Assembly: GCF_040546765.1 (NCBI RefSeq)
Contig: NZ_JBEPOK010000001.1
Coordinates: 124,001 to 188,000, forward strand
Reading direction: 5' to 3'
Length of the DNA stretch: 64,000 bases
Source: Arthrobacter sp. OAP107
Lineage (GTDB): Bacteria; Actinomycetota; Actinomycetes; Actinomycetales; Micrococcaceae
Part shown: piece by piece, positions 16,121 through 24,006 of the stretch
Layout: every line of letters starts with the position of its first letter
Position numbering within the stretch: the stretch's first letter is position 1
The notes under the pieces: generated by a model
Databases searched by the model: none
The model's input: only the letters and a program-made list of their open reading frames with translations
Told to the model about the DNA's origin: nothing
Translations under genes and position numbers: made by a program

Positions 16121-17512
16121 ATGCGTGAATCTGCCGTATCTGCCCCGCCAGGCGCCGGAATTCTCCACCGCGCCTACCTGCTGGTGACCGTGGGCGCCTG
16201 TGCGCTGGTGTTCCTCGCCGCGTTCGAATCCCTCGCCGTCACCACCGTCATGCCCGTCGTGAGCCGGGAACTCGGCGGGGCAGGCTTGTATGCGCTCGCC
16301 TTCGCGGGCCCGCTGGCCACTGGGGTGATCGGCATGGTGGGCGCCGGGAACTGGTCCGACCGGCGCGGGCCCGTCGGCCCGCTGCTCGCCTCAGTGGCGG
16401 TGTTCGCGCTGGGCCTGCTGGTGGCGGGCACGGCCGGCACCATGTGGGCGGTGGTGGCGGGCCGGCTGGTGCAGGGGCTGGGCGGCGGCGCCATGACGGT
16501 CGCCCTGTACGTGGTGGTGGCACGGGTCTATCCGGCCGTCCTGCACCCCAGGATCTTTGCCGCCTTCTCCGCCGCGTGGGTGGTTCCGTCCCTCGTGGGG
16601 CCGTTTGCCGCCGGGCTGGTGGCCCAGCTGGCGAGCTGGCACTGGGTGTTCCTCGGTGTCGTTGTGCTGGTGCTCCCGGCGCTGGCGATGCTGTTGCCAG
16701 CGCTGCGGGGCGTCCGGTCCGGCAACGCTAACGGGAACGACTCCGTTGACGCTTCAGAGCCGGCGGTCACCTCGGTGTCCTGGGCGCCGGGGCGGCTGGC
16801 CTGGGCGGCCCTGGCTGCGCTGGCGGTGCTCGGCCTGAACCTGTCCTCCGGGCTTCCGGCGGCCGGACCGTTGCTGGCGGGTGCCGCCGTCGTGATAGCC
16901 CTGCTGGCCGTCAGGCCGCTGGTGCCGCGTGGCACCCTCACCGCCCGGCGGGGCCTGCCCAGTGTGATCCTGATCCGCGGACTGGTTGCGGCTGGTTTCT
17001 TCGGTGCCGAGGTCTACCTGCCGTACCTGCTCGTGGAGCGGTACGCGTTCTCGCCCACCTTCGCCGGCCTCACGCTGACCGGCGGAGCCCTGGCGTGGGC
17101 GGCGGCGTCGGGTGTCCAGAGCCGGCTGGGCGGCAGGCTGGGCAGTCCGGCCGCCGTGCGGATCGGCTCGGTCATGGTGCTGCTGGCGATCACCCTGGCG
17201 CTGGTGACCACCGCGCTCGGCTGGCCGCCCGCCGTCGCGATTGCCGGCTGGGTCCTTGCCGGCGGCGGCATGGGCCTTGCATATCCGCGGCTGAGCGTGA
17301 TGACGCTGGCTCTTTCCACGCCGGACACCGAGGGCTTCAACAGCTCGGCGATGTCCATTTCCGATTCGCTCGGCGGTGCACTCGCGCTCGCCGCCACCGG
17401 AATCGTGTTCACGGCGTTTACGACGACGGCGGCCTCCTTCGCCGGCGTCTTCGTGCTGACCGCGGTGATCGCCGCAGCCGCGGTCGCCATAGCGCCCCGC
17501 GTCGCCCACTAA
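16121..17512 (+). CDS. MFS transporter (drug-efflux-like, about 14 TM)
   Basis: A 463-residue major facilitator. The first segment LAAFESLAVTTVMPVVSREL, motif A NWSDRRGPVGPLL, and the mid segment MWAVVAGRLVQGLGGGAMTV match the DHA2/EmrB-like drug:H+ antiporters. It starts 2 bases after the stop of the Lrp-type regulator and so may be its co-transcribed target. The substrate is unknown. Confidence 0.83.
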   Translation: MRESAVSAPPGAGILHRAYLLVTVGACALVFLAAFESLAVTTVMPVVSRELGGAGLYALAFAGPLATGVIGMVGAGNWSDRRGPVGPLLASVAVFALGLLVAGTAGTMWAVVAGRLVQGLGGGAMTVALYVVVARVYPAVLHPRIFAAFSAAWVVPSLVGPFAAGLVAQLASWHWVFLGVVVLVLPALAMLLPALRGVRSGNANGNDSVDASEPAVTSVSWAPGRLAWAALAALAVLGLNLSSGLPAAGPLLAGAAVVIALLAVRPLVPRGTLTARRGLPSVILIRGLVAAGFFGAEVYLPYLLVERYAFSPTFAGLTLTGGALAWAAASGVQSRLGGRLGSPAAVRIGSVMVLLAITLALVTTALGWPPAVAIAGWVLAGGGMGLAYPRLSVMTLALSTPDTEGFNSSAMSISDSLGGALALAATGIVFTAFTTTAASFAGVFVLTAVIAAAAVAIAPRVAH

Positions 17513-17603
17513 CTTCCCGCCCAAGGAAAACGGGTCAGATGCGCGGGAGGACCTTGTAATACAGGTGGGTCACGGCGTCGCCCTGGAGCACTGCAGAGGG
17601 GGA

Positions 17604-18326
17604 CTACGCGGGTCGGGGCTGCAGGCGGGTGGCCCGCAGGACGGCGTCGGCGAGCGTGGCCGACTGGCCGTCCGGGCCGGTGGCTTCCCGTTCCCGGCTG
17701 GCTGCAACCTCCACGCGCCACTCTGGCGGTGCAATGCCGAGCTCGGCCGCGGCCTGCTCCGCCGTGAAGAACATCTCCGAACCCGCGTGGCCGTCGCCCC
17801 CGTGCGCGTGGCCGTGCTCCTGCGGGTGGCTGTATTCCTCGGCCTTGCTCCGCTCGTCCGATAGGCTCCGCCATGGTGGCAGGCCGTCGGGGTGGTGACC
17901 GACGATCAGCAGCGTCCCGCCCGGGCGCACCGCATCCGCAGCCACCCGGTGCGGCCGCTGCCACGGCGCCTCGGTGGAGTGCAGGAACTGGGCGGACACG
18001 AGGTCGAACTGCTCCTCCGGCGCCCACGCATCAAGGTCGCGCTGCAGCCACGTGATGCGGTTCCCGGCCGGGGAAGATGCGGCGTGCAGGCCGGCCCGTT
18101 CCAGCGCGACGGCGGAGACGTCCACCGCGGTCACCGTCCAGCCCTGCTCTGCGAGCCACAGGGCGTCGGCACCCTCGCCGCAGCCCAGGTCCAGCGCGGT
18201 GCCGGGCTTCAGCCCGGCTGCCTCGGCCACCAGCTGCGGGTTGGGCCGGCCGCTCCACACGCGCGGCCTGCTGCGGTACAAATCGTCCCAATGGCGCGCG
18301 GCGCCGTCGTGCCCCTCGTGGTCCAT
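17604..18326 (-). CDS. Class I SAM-dependent methyltransferase
   Basis: A 240-residue methyltransferase. The SAM-binding motif I reads ALDLGCGEGADALWLAEQGW, followed by VTAVDVS (acidic loop of motif II) and GGTLLIVGHH. An acidic/His-rich insert (HPQEHGHAHGGDGHAG) interrupts the C-terminal half and could bind metal. The overall form resembles the TehB/UbiE-like thiopurine or tellurite methyltransferases. I start at ATG 18326 (MDHEGHDG); a longer version would begin inside the palindromic repeat at 18355-18420. The methyl acceptor is unknown. Confidence 0.8.
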   Translation of the reverse strand: MDHEGHDGAARHWDDLYRSRPRVWSGRPNPQLVAEAAGLKPGTALDLGCGEGADALWLAEQGWTVTAVDVSAVALERAGLHAASSPAGNRITWLQRDLDAWAPEEQFDLVSAQFLHSTEAPWQRPHRVAADAVRPGGTLLIVGHHPDGLPPWRSLSDERSKAEEYSHPQEHGHAHGGDGHAGSEMFFTAEQAAAELGIAPPEWRVEVAASREREATGPDGQSATLADAVLRATRLQPRPA

Positions 18327-18354
18327 GGGGAATACCCTGCCACAGAATCCGCGG

Positions 18355-18420
18355 CCCAACTAGCTCGCAGTTGTTGTCGTTTTGAAGCCTCAAAACGACA
18401 ACAAGTGCGAGTCAGTTGGG
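18355..18420. repeat. 66-bp palindromic repeat, copy 2
   Basis: The second copy of the element at 12301-12366, of the same length with seven differences. It begins CCCAACTAGCTCGCAGTTGT and ends GAGTCAGTTGGG. It lies between the nirD end and the start of the methyltransferase gene, both on the minus strand. The last two codons and stop of nirD (CCC-AAC-TGA on the minus strand) are made from its right arm. Confidence 0.9.
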
Positions 18421-18744
18421 GAGCCGCACCACCACGTTCTGCGATTCGTCCGTGGACACCGGATAGCTGCGCAGGGGTCCGGCCCCGGTGGTGGAGCAGC
18501 CTGTCTCCAGCTCAAACACGTGCTGGTGCAGCGGGCACATCACCACGTCTCCGTCGATCGTGCCATCGGCGATGGGGCCGCCCTTATGCGGGCAGACAGC
18601 CGAAACCGCGCGGAGGGAACCGTCCCGGAGCCGGAACACCGCGATCTGTTCGCCGGCCACGCCGTACGCCCGCCCCTCGCCCACCGGGATCTGGTCCACC
18701 GGGCCAAGGACGTGAAGTCCGGCACTCATCGGACCGGCACTCAT
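18412..18744 (-). CDS. nirD: Nitrite reductase [NAD(P)H] small subunit
   Basis: A 110-residue Rieske-like small subunit of the assimilatory NADH nitrite reductase. The [2Fe-2S] ligand boxes are both intact: CPHKGG and CPLHQHVF. Unlike many NirD proteins, which lack the ligands, this one keeps all two Cys and two His. Its ATG overlaps the nirB stop by four bases (ATGA), so it is translationally coupled. The final codons and stop codon fall inside a 66-bp palindromic repeat, so insertion of that element may have set the present C-terminus (RLPN). Confidence 0.93.
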   Translation of the reverse strand: MSAGPMSAGLHVLGPVDQIPVGEGRAYGVAGEQIAVFRLRDGSLRAVSAVCPHKGGPIADGTIDGDVVMCPLHQHVFELETGCSTTGAGPLRSYPVSTDESQNVVVRLPN

Positions 18745-21254
18745 CGGACTGGCACCTGGGGGAGGACCTCGAGCGGGAGCGAGGTACGGAACTGGCCGGG
18801 GGTGAAGGGATCGTGACGTTCGGCCCAGGGGTCGGCGTAGGCGTCGACTGACCGCTGCATCGCCTCATCGAGCCGGGCGGCGATCCCCTCGGCGTCGTCC
18901 ACGATCACCGCACGGAGGTGCTCGATACCGACGCGCGGCACGAAGGAATAGGTGCGTTCGAGCCAGTTGGCCTGTTCGCGGTAGTACTGCATGAACCGTC
19001 CGGCGAGCAGCGTCACGGTACCGGGATTGTCCACGGTGGCCAGCAGGTCCCCCTTACGGATGTGGGCGCCCGCCGCGCCGCCGACGTAGATTTCCCAGCG
19101 TCCGCCGTCGACCGCCACCACCCCCACGTCCTTGACCAGCGATTCGGCGCAGTTCCGGGGGCAGCCGGACACCGCCAGTTTCAGTTTCGCCGGTGACTCA
19201 ATGCCCTGGAACCGTGACTCGATCTCGATGCCCAGCTTCGTCGAATCACCCGTGCCGAAGCGGCAGAACTCCTGACCCACGCAGGTCTTGACGGTGCGGA
19301 AGCTCTTTCCGTACGCGTAGCCCGACGGCATGTCCAGGTCCGCCCAGACCTTCGGCAGGTCCTCCTTGGGAACACCGAGCAGGTCGATCCGCTGCCCGCC
19401 GGTCAGCTTCACCAGCGGGATGTTGTATTTGTCCGCGACATCGGCGATCCGGCGGAGCTGCTCCGGTGAGGTCACCCCGCCCTTCATCTGCGGCACCACC
19501 GAGAACGTCCCGTCACGCTGGATGTTGGCGTGGACGCGGTCGTTGACGAACCGCGCATCGCGCTCGTCGATGTATTCACCGGCCCACATCATCTTCAGCA
19601 GGGACGCCAGGCCCATCTTCGATTTGGCGTCCTCCGTGCCGCCCGGCGCCAGCGCCGCGAACACGGCGGACACGGACCGCAGGCCCTGAGCGCGGATCGC
19701 CGCCATCAGCGCGGCTTTCTCCAGCGGCACGCCGGGAACGTAATAGGCGGCCGCCGGGTCCTCCGCCACGGCGCCGTCGGCGGCCCATTCCACCACCTGC
19801 CGGACCAGCAGCTTGCAGGACCCGCAGCCCTTGCCGGCCCGGGTGGCGTCCATGACGCCGGACAGCGTGGTGCAGCCGCCCCGCACGGTGTCCGCGATCG
19901 CCTGCTTGCTGACGCCGTTGCAGTTGCAGACCTGGGCATCGCCGTCGAGTTCGGCCACGCCCGACTCCTCGCCCGGTCCGCCCAGATCGAACAGCAGCGA
20001 GACACGTTCCTCAGGCAGCGGCAATCCGCGGTCGAACGCCTGCGTCAGGAAGGCCACCTTGCGGCTGTCCCCGAGCAGTGTGGCGCCGACGATCTTGCTG
20101 TCGCGGATCACGATGGACTTGAACACACCCCTGCTGGGCTCGGAAAACACCACGTGCTCGTCGGTGTCCCGCTCCGGGGCCTGCAGCCCCATGGAAGCGA
20201 CGTCGACGCCGGCCACCTTGAGTTTCGTGGCGGTGCGGGAGCCCAGGTAGGTTGCCTTCGGATTGGCTCCGGTGACGTGGTCTGCCAGTACGGCGGCCTG
20301 CTCCCACAGCGGCGCCACCAGGCCGTACACCTCGCCGCGGTGCTGGACGCATTCACCGACGGCGTAGATCCCGTCCTCGTCCGGGACGCGCATGTGGTCG
20401 TCCACCACGATGGCCCGCTCCACCGGCAGGCCGCTGGTCACGGCCACCTCCACGTTGGGGCGGATTCCTGCGGCCACCACCACCATGTCGCAGGCGATGT
20501 CCGGCGCGTCCCGCAATTGGACGCCGCGCACCTTGTCGCCGCCCAGGATGGCGGTGGTCCGGCTGCTGGTGTGCACCCTGATGCCCAGTGCCTCGACGCT
20601 GCGGCGCAGGACGGCGCCGCCGTCCGGGCCCATCTGGGCGTTCATCAGGTGCGCGCCGGAATGGACGACGTCGACGTCGACGCCGTGGCTTTGCAGGCCC
20701 CGTGCGGCTTCCAGCCCCAGCAGTCCGCCCCCGATCACGACGGCACGGCGGCGATGGTCCTGCTGTGCGTAGGACACCATGCCGCGGGTGTCATCGATGG
20801 TCCGGAAAGCAAACACGCCGGGCAGCAGCCGTCCGCCCGGCGTGTACAGGCCCTCGACCGGGGGCATGAACGAGCGGCTGCCGGTGGCGATGATGAGGAC
20901 GTCGTACGGGGTGGCCCGGCCGTCGTCGGAGAACACCAGCTTGGCGAAGCGGTCGATCCTTTCCACCCGGACGCCCGCGTGCAGCGTGATGCCGTTCTCC
21001 CGGTACCAGTCCAGCGAATTCAGGAAAATGCCGCCGGCGTCCTCCTCGCCGGAGAGGACATGGCTGAGCATGATCCGGTTGTAGTTGCCGTAGGGCTCGT
21101 CGCCGAACATGGTGATCCTGTGCTGGACGGCGCCTCCACGGGCCAGAATTTCCTCGACGGCCCGGGCGCCGGCCATCCCGTTGCCGATCACCACGAGCCG
21201 GCGCCGGGTGTCACCCTGGGCGCCTCGGGCGGAGCGGCTGGCGAGGGCCGTCAT
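18741..21254 (-). CDS. nirB: Nitrite reductase [NAD(P)H] large subunit
   Basis: An 837-residue assimilatory nitrite reductase, reducing nitrite to ammonium in the cytoplasm. Order of domains: FAD-binding (VVIGNGMAGARAVEE near residue 20), NAD(P)-binding (AVVIGGGLLGLEAARGL), a BFD-like [2Fe-2S] domain (Cys443, Cys445, Cys477, Cys480), then the sulfite/nitrite reductase half with the siroheme/[4Fe-4S] ligands Cys658, Cys664, Cys698 and Cys702 (CVGQEFC, CPRNC). It starts at ATG 21254, which overlaps the stop of the small gene upstream by one base (TGATG); a longer open frame upstream belongs to that gene. It is co-transcribed with nirD. Confidence 0.95.
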   Translation of the reverse strand: MTALASRSARGAQGDTRRRLVVIGNGMAGARAVEEILARGGAVQHRITMFGDEPYGNYNRIMLSHVLSGEEDAGGIFLNSLDWYRENGITLHAGVRVERIDRFAKLVFSDDGRATPYDVLIIATGSRSFMPPVEGLYTPGGRLLPGVFAFRTIDDTRGMVSYAQQDHRRRAVVIGGGLLGLEAARGLQSHGVDVDVVHSGAHLMNAQMGPDGGAVLRRSVEALGIRVHTSSRTTAILGGDKVRGVQLRDAPDIACDMVVVAAGIRPNVEVAVTSGLPVERAIVVDDHMRVPDEDGIYAVGECVQHRGEVYGLVAPLWEQAAVLADHVTGANPKATYLGSRTATKLKVAGVDVASMGLQAPERDTDEHVVFSEPSRGVFKSIVIRDSKIVGATLLGDSRKVAFLTQAFDRGLPLPEERVSLLFDLGGPGEESGVAELDGDAQVCNCNGVSKQAIADTVRGGCTTLSGVMDATRAGKGCGSCKLLVRQVVEWAADGAVAEDPAAAYYVPGVPLEKAALMAAIRAQGLRSVSAVFAALAPGGTEDAKSKMGLASLLKMMWAGEYIDERDARFVNDRVHANIQRDGTFSVVPQMKGGVTSPEQLRRIADVADKYNIPLVKLTGGQRIDLLGVPKEDLPKVWADLDMPSGYAYGKSFRTVKTCVGQEFCRFGTGDSTKLGIEIESRFQGIESPAKLKLAVSGCPRNCAESLVKDVGVVAVDGGRWEIYVGGAAGAHIRKGDLLATVDNPGTVTLLAGRFMQYYREQANWLERTYSFVPRVGIEHLRAVIVDDAEGIAARLDEAMQRSVDAYADPWAERHDPFTPGQFRTSLPLEVLPQVPVR

Positions 21255-21602
21255 CAGTGCTCCACCATGCCCATGTCGATCACCACGTATCCGGTGACGC
21301 CCGTGTCCGCCAGCAGCCGCAGCTCGATCAGCGAGCCGCCGTCGATGTCTTCCACCACGCGGAGCGGGACGTGGACGTCGCCTTTCGCGGCAATCGGGAA
21401 GTACCGCATGGGCACGCCATCCCGCATCAGCACCACCGTGACCAGCTCCGCGGAGGAGTTGCCGCCGCGGAAATACAGGGTCTGGTTGATGACGCCGTCG
21501 CGGGACGAAACGCGAGAGCTGGCTGTGGATGGGCACGGCTTTTTCAAGCCCGGCTCCGTCGAACGGGAAGATGCCTTGAAGGAAGATGTTCTTCAAGATC
21601 AC
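21254..21602 (-). pseudogene. Frameshifted small gene upstream of nirB
   Basis: A roughly 115-codon gene that reads well in two frames. It opens at GTG 21602 after AAAGGA with residues VILKNIFLQGIFPFDGAGLE and continues to HSQLSRFV. From about 21505 the sensible protein is in the next frame (RDGVINQTLYFRGGNSSAEL to the end GYVVIDMGMVEH), whose stop overlaps the nirB start. One extra base in the GGG run at 21502-21504 would explain it; removing it gives ...RFVRDGVINQTLYF. It may be a true frameshift or a sequencing error. I do not recognise a function; the coupling to nirB suggests a role in nitrite assimilation. Confidence 0.7.
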
Positions 21603-21699
21603 GGTTGGATCCTTTCGGCGGAGGGACGCTGCGGCCGCTGCCATCAGCCCCGCATGAGTCCATCCTTCGCCGCGCGTGTTACAGCGCCCGGCGGCTTGT

Positions 21700-21715
21700 G
21701 TAATTTCCGCTTAAC
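21700..21715. promoter_or_regulatory. Possible GlnR-type site upstream of the nir operon
   Basis: GTAAT-TTCCGC-TTAAC matches the actinobacterial GlnR half-site pair GTnAC-N6-GnAAC at six of eight fixed positions. It lies about 100 bp upstream of the first start codon of the nir operon, where GlnR sites are known in related actinobacteria. The match is weak. Confidence 0.3.
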
Positions 21716-21742
21716 ACCTTCCTCACCGTTGCCCGCTTCCTC

Positions 21743-21776
21743 ACCGGTGCCCGGAGCGCACCGGTGCCCGGAGCGC
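21743..21776. repeat. Tandem duplication of a 17-bp unit
   Basis: ACCGGTGCCCGGAGCGC occurs twice head to tail (21743-21759 and 21760-21776) in the intergenic region before the nir operon. A related TCACCGTTGCCCG precedes it. It looks like a recent slippage duplication. Confidence 0.85.
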
Positions 21777-21811
21777 ACCAGGACAGGGCGGGCCGGGAAT
21801 CAGGGCAAAAG

Positions 21812-21856
21812 AAAACCGCGCCGCGGACCACCGGGGTGGCCGCAGCGCGGTTTTCT
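21812..21856 (-). terminator. Rho-independent terminator of the CycA-like permease gene
   Basis: GAAAACCGCGC...GCGCGGTTTTC forms a long stem, 13 bases after the permease stop. On the minus strand the right arm runs into GGTTTTCTTTT, a good U-tract. Confidence 0.8.
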
Positions 21857-21868
21857 GGGGGTGCGGTG

Positions 21869-23356
21869 CTAGGAGTTGGCGGCCGCAGCGGGGACGCTGG
21901 TGTTTTCGGCCTTCCATTCCTCGATCCGTGCCTGCTGCAGCGGCGTCTGGCGGTTGAAGTACCAGGCGGCGCCCAGCAGCAGGAACCATACCGGTGCCAC
22001 AACCAGGGCGAGGCGGGTGTCCTCGGCCTGGGCCAGGGCCACGAGCATGAACACGAAGAACGCCAGGACCACGTAGGGCATGAAGGCCGAACCCGGCATC
22101 TTGAAGGCGGACGCCTCGTGGAGTTCGGGCCGGCGGCGGCGGAACACGATGTAGCTGATGAGGATCATCGACCAGACGAACATGGTCAGCACCGATGCCA
22201 CGGAGGTGACGATGGTGAAGGCGCCGATCACGGAGTCGCCCGCGTACAGCAGGACCAGCCCGGCCAGCAGGAAGATGCAGGAGAACAGGAGCGCGTTCTG
22301 CGGAACCTTGCGGGAGCTCAGCTTGCCGAAGGCCTTGGGGGCGTTGCCGTCCTGCGCCAGGCCATAGACCATGCGCGAGGTGGAGTAGATGCCCGAATTG
22401 GCGCTGGAGGCGGCCGAGGTCAGGACCACCAGGTTGATCACGACGGCGGCGATCCCCAGGCCGGCAAGGGTGAACATGCCGATGAAGGGGCTGCTGGCGG
22501 GGTCGATGCTGCGCCACGGGTTGACGGCCATGATGACCACCAGGGCGCCCACGTAGAAGAGCAGGACGCGGATCGGGATCGAGTTGATGGCCCGGGGGAG
22601 GTTCTTTTCCGGGTCCTTGGTTTCGGCAGCGGCCGTGCCTACGAGTTCAATGCCGGCGAACGCGAAGATGGCGATCTGGAAGCCGAGAATGAAGCCGAAC
22701 AGACCGTGCGGGAACATGCCGCCGTCGTTCCACATGTTGGCCAGGTTGGCCACCGCGCCGCTCGGCGAGGTGAAGTTGGTGGCGATCATGACCACGCCGG
22801 TGGCGATCAGGGCGAGGATGGCGACCACCTTGATGATGGCGAACCAGAATTCCGCCTCGCCGAAGGCCTTGACCGTGGGAAGGTTCAGCAGGATGAGTAC
22901 CACGGGCGTGATCAGTGCCGGGATCCACAGGGGCGTGCCCGGAGCGAGCTTGTCCACGTAGCCGGCGATTGCCACGATGTCGGCCACGCCCGTCACCACC
23001 CAGAAGAACCAGTAGGACCAGCCGGTAAAGAACCCTGCCCACGGGCCGAGGATGTCCCCGGCGAAGTCGCTGAAGGACTTGTAGTTCAGGTTGGAGAGCA
23101 GGATCTCGCCCATGGCCCGCATGACGAAGAACAGCATGAAGCCGATGATCATGTACACGAAGATGACGGACGGGCCCGCAAGGGAGATGGTCTTGCCGGA
23201 GCCCATGAACAGGCCGGTGCCAATGGCGCCGCCGATGGCAAGGAGCTGGATGTGGCGGTTGCCAAGTCCGCGGGCGAGGTGCGGTTCCCTGCCCTGGCCG
23301 GGTTCATCACGTTCTGTGGAGGGTTGAACGGAAATGCTGGTGGTGCGTTCAGACAT
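21869..23356 (-). CDS. APC-family amino-acid permease, CycA-like (D-Ser/D-Ala/Gly)
   Basis: A 495-residue amino acid:H+ symporter with 12 predicted membrane segments. The N-terminal HLARGLGNRHIQLLAIGGAI and the following GTGLFMGSGKTISLAGPS are close to the consensus of the AAT group (CycA, AroP, GabP). The wording of this segment, together with GSGKTISLAGPS, is most like the D-serine/D-alanine/glycine transporter CycA, which is why I favour that specificity. It starts at ATG 23356 behind AGGAAG; an in-frame extension up to 23542 has low-complexity sequence and is rejected. It stands alone, ending in a clear terminator. Confidence 0.85.
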   Translation of the reverse strand: MSERTTSISVQPSTERDEPGQGREPHLARGLGNRHIQLLAIGGAIGTGLFMGSGKTISLAGPSVIFVYMIIGFMLFFVMRAMGEILLSNLNYKSFSDFAGDILGPWAGFFTGWSYWFFWVVTGVADIVAIAGYVDKLAPGTPLWIPALITPVVLILLNLPTVKAFGEAEFWFAIIKVVAILALIATGVVMIATNFTSPSGAVANLANMWNDGGMFPHGLFGFILGFQIAIFAFAGIELVGTAAAETKDPEKNLPRAINSIPIRVLLFYVGALVVIMAVNPWRSIDPASSPFIGMFTLAGLGIAAVVINLVVLTSAASSANSGIYSTSRMVYGLAQDGNAPKAFGKLSSRKVPQNALLFSCIFLLAGLVLLYAGDSVIGAFTIVTSVASVLTMFVWSMILISYIVFRRRRPELHEASAFKMPGSAFMPYVVLAFFVFMLVALAQAEDTRLALVVAPVWFLLLGAAWYFNRQTPLQQARIEEWKAENTSVPAAAANS

Positions 23357-23779
23357 CAAGTCTTCTTCCTTGTCACAGGTGCCGGCACGTGCGCGAGGGT
23401 TGCCGTGCCGGCCGCGTCGGTCCGCCGGAGATGTGACGGAACTAACAATTGGGATGGTGTTAAGACTATGAGCGGCGGAACGCTGCCTGCGCGCGCCCGC
23501 CGCCGGGGCTGCCCGGCGGGAACCGGGGCGGGTTGCCTCCATGACGGCCGGAGCGGCGCGGGGGAAAGCGCATTTCCGCAGTCCAGCCGGGATTCAGCCC
23601 CCATAGCGGGAAATTCGCAGCGAGCACGAAACGCCGCAATAGTCTTCGACATATGTTCAGCATGCCAGTCCCAAGTGTCGTCGTCCATTGTTGGCCGTGA
23701 GCTGCATCACGCACACCTGCAGGCGGTGCTGGGAAGGCGCAAATAGGGCCCGCAACCCCCGGATGGTAGACTCATGGGA
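23357..23779. other. Long intergenic region, no gene recognised
   Basis: Between the divergent CycA-like permease and DEAD-box helicase genes there are 650 bases without a convincing gene. The first 420 bases contain a G+C-rich block (about 23470-23560) and short open frames without protein-like composition. The remainder (23780-24006) is the helicase leader, described separately. Confidence 0.5.
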
Positions 23780-23795
23780 CTTGATGTGCAGTGAT

Positions 23796-23833
23796 GCCCG
23801 CTTTGCTCTGTAATTTGGAGGGTGGGCTTTTTT
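23796..23833 (+). terminator. Intrinsic terminator inside the DEAD-box helicase leader
   Basis: GCCCGCTTT (23796-23804) can pair with AGGGTGGGC (23819-23827, including G-U pairs), followed directly by TTTTTT. It sits about 170 bases before the helicase start codon, so it would stop transcription before the gene unless read through, as in an attenuator. Confidence 0.55.
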
Positions 23834-24006
23834 CATGTGAGAGGCACATCCTGCGTCGATGAACGCTATTGGTCCCGGCGGCCGCTGTTTGAATACTGGC
23901 AGCAGCCCGGTTGATCACCTGACTTTTCTTCGGCGACCCCCTGGGCCAACCGGCTTCGGGGGCCGATATCCGCTGGATACCGCCTGAAAGACCCTGATAA
24001 ACGCAT

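Noticed and set aside
18355..18359. Longer start for the methyltransferase at 18359
   Set aside because: The extra residues are encoded by the edge of the palindromic repeat and lack similarity; ATG 18326 fits the family better.
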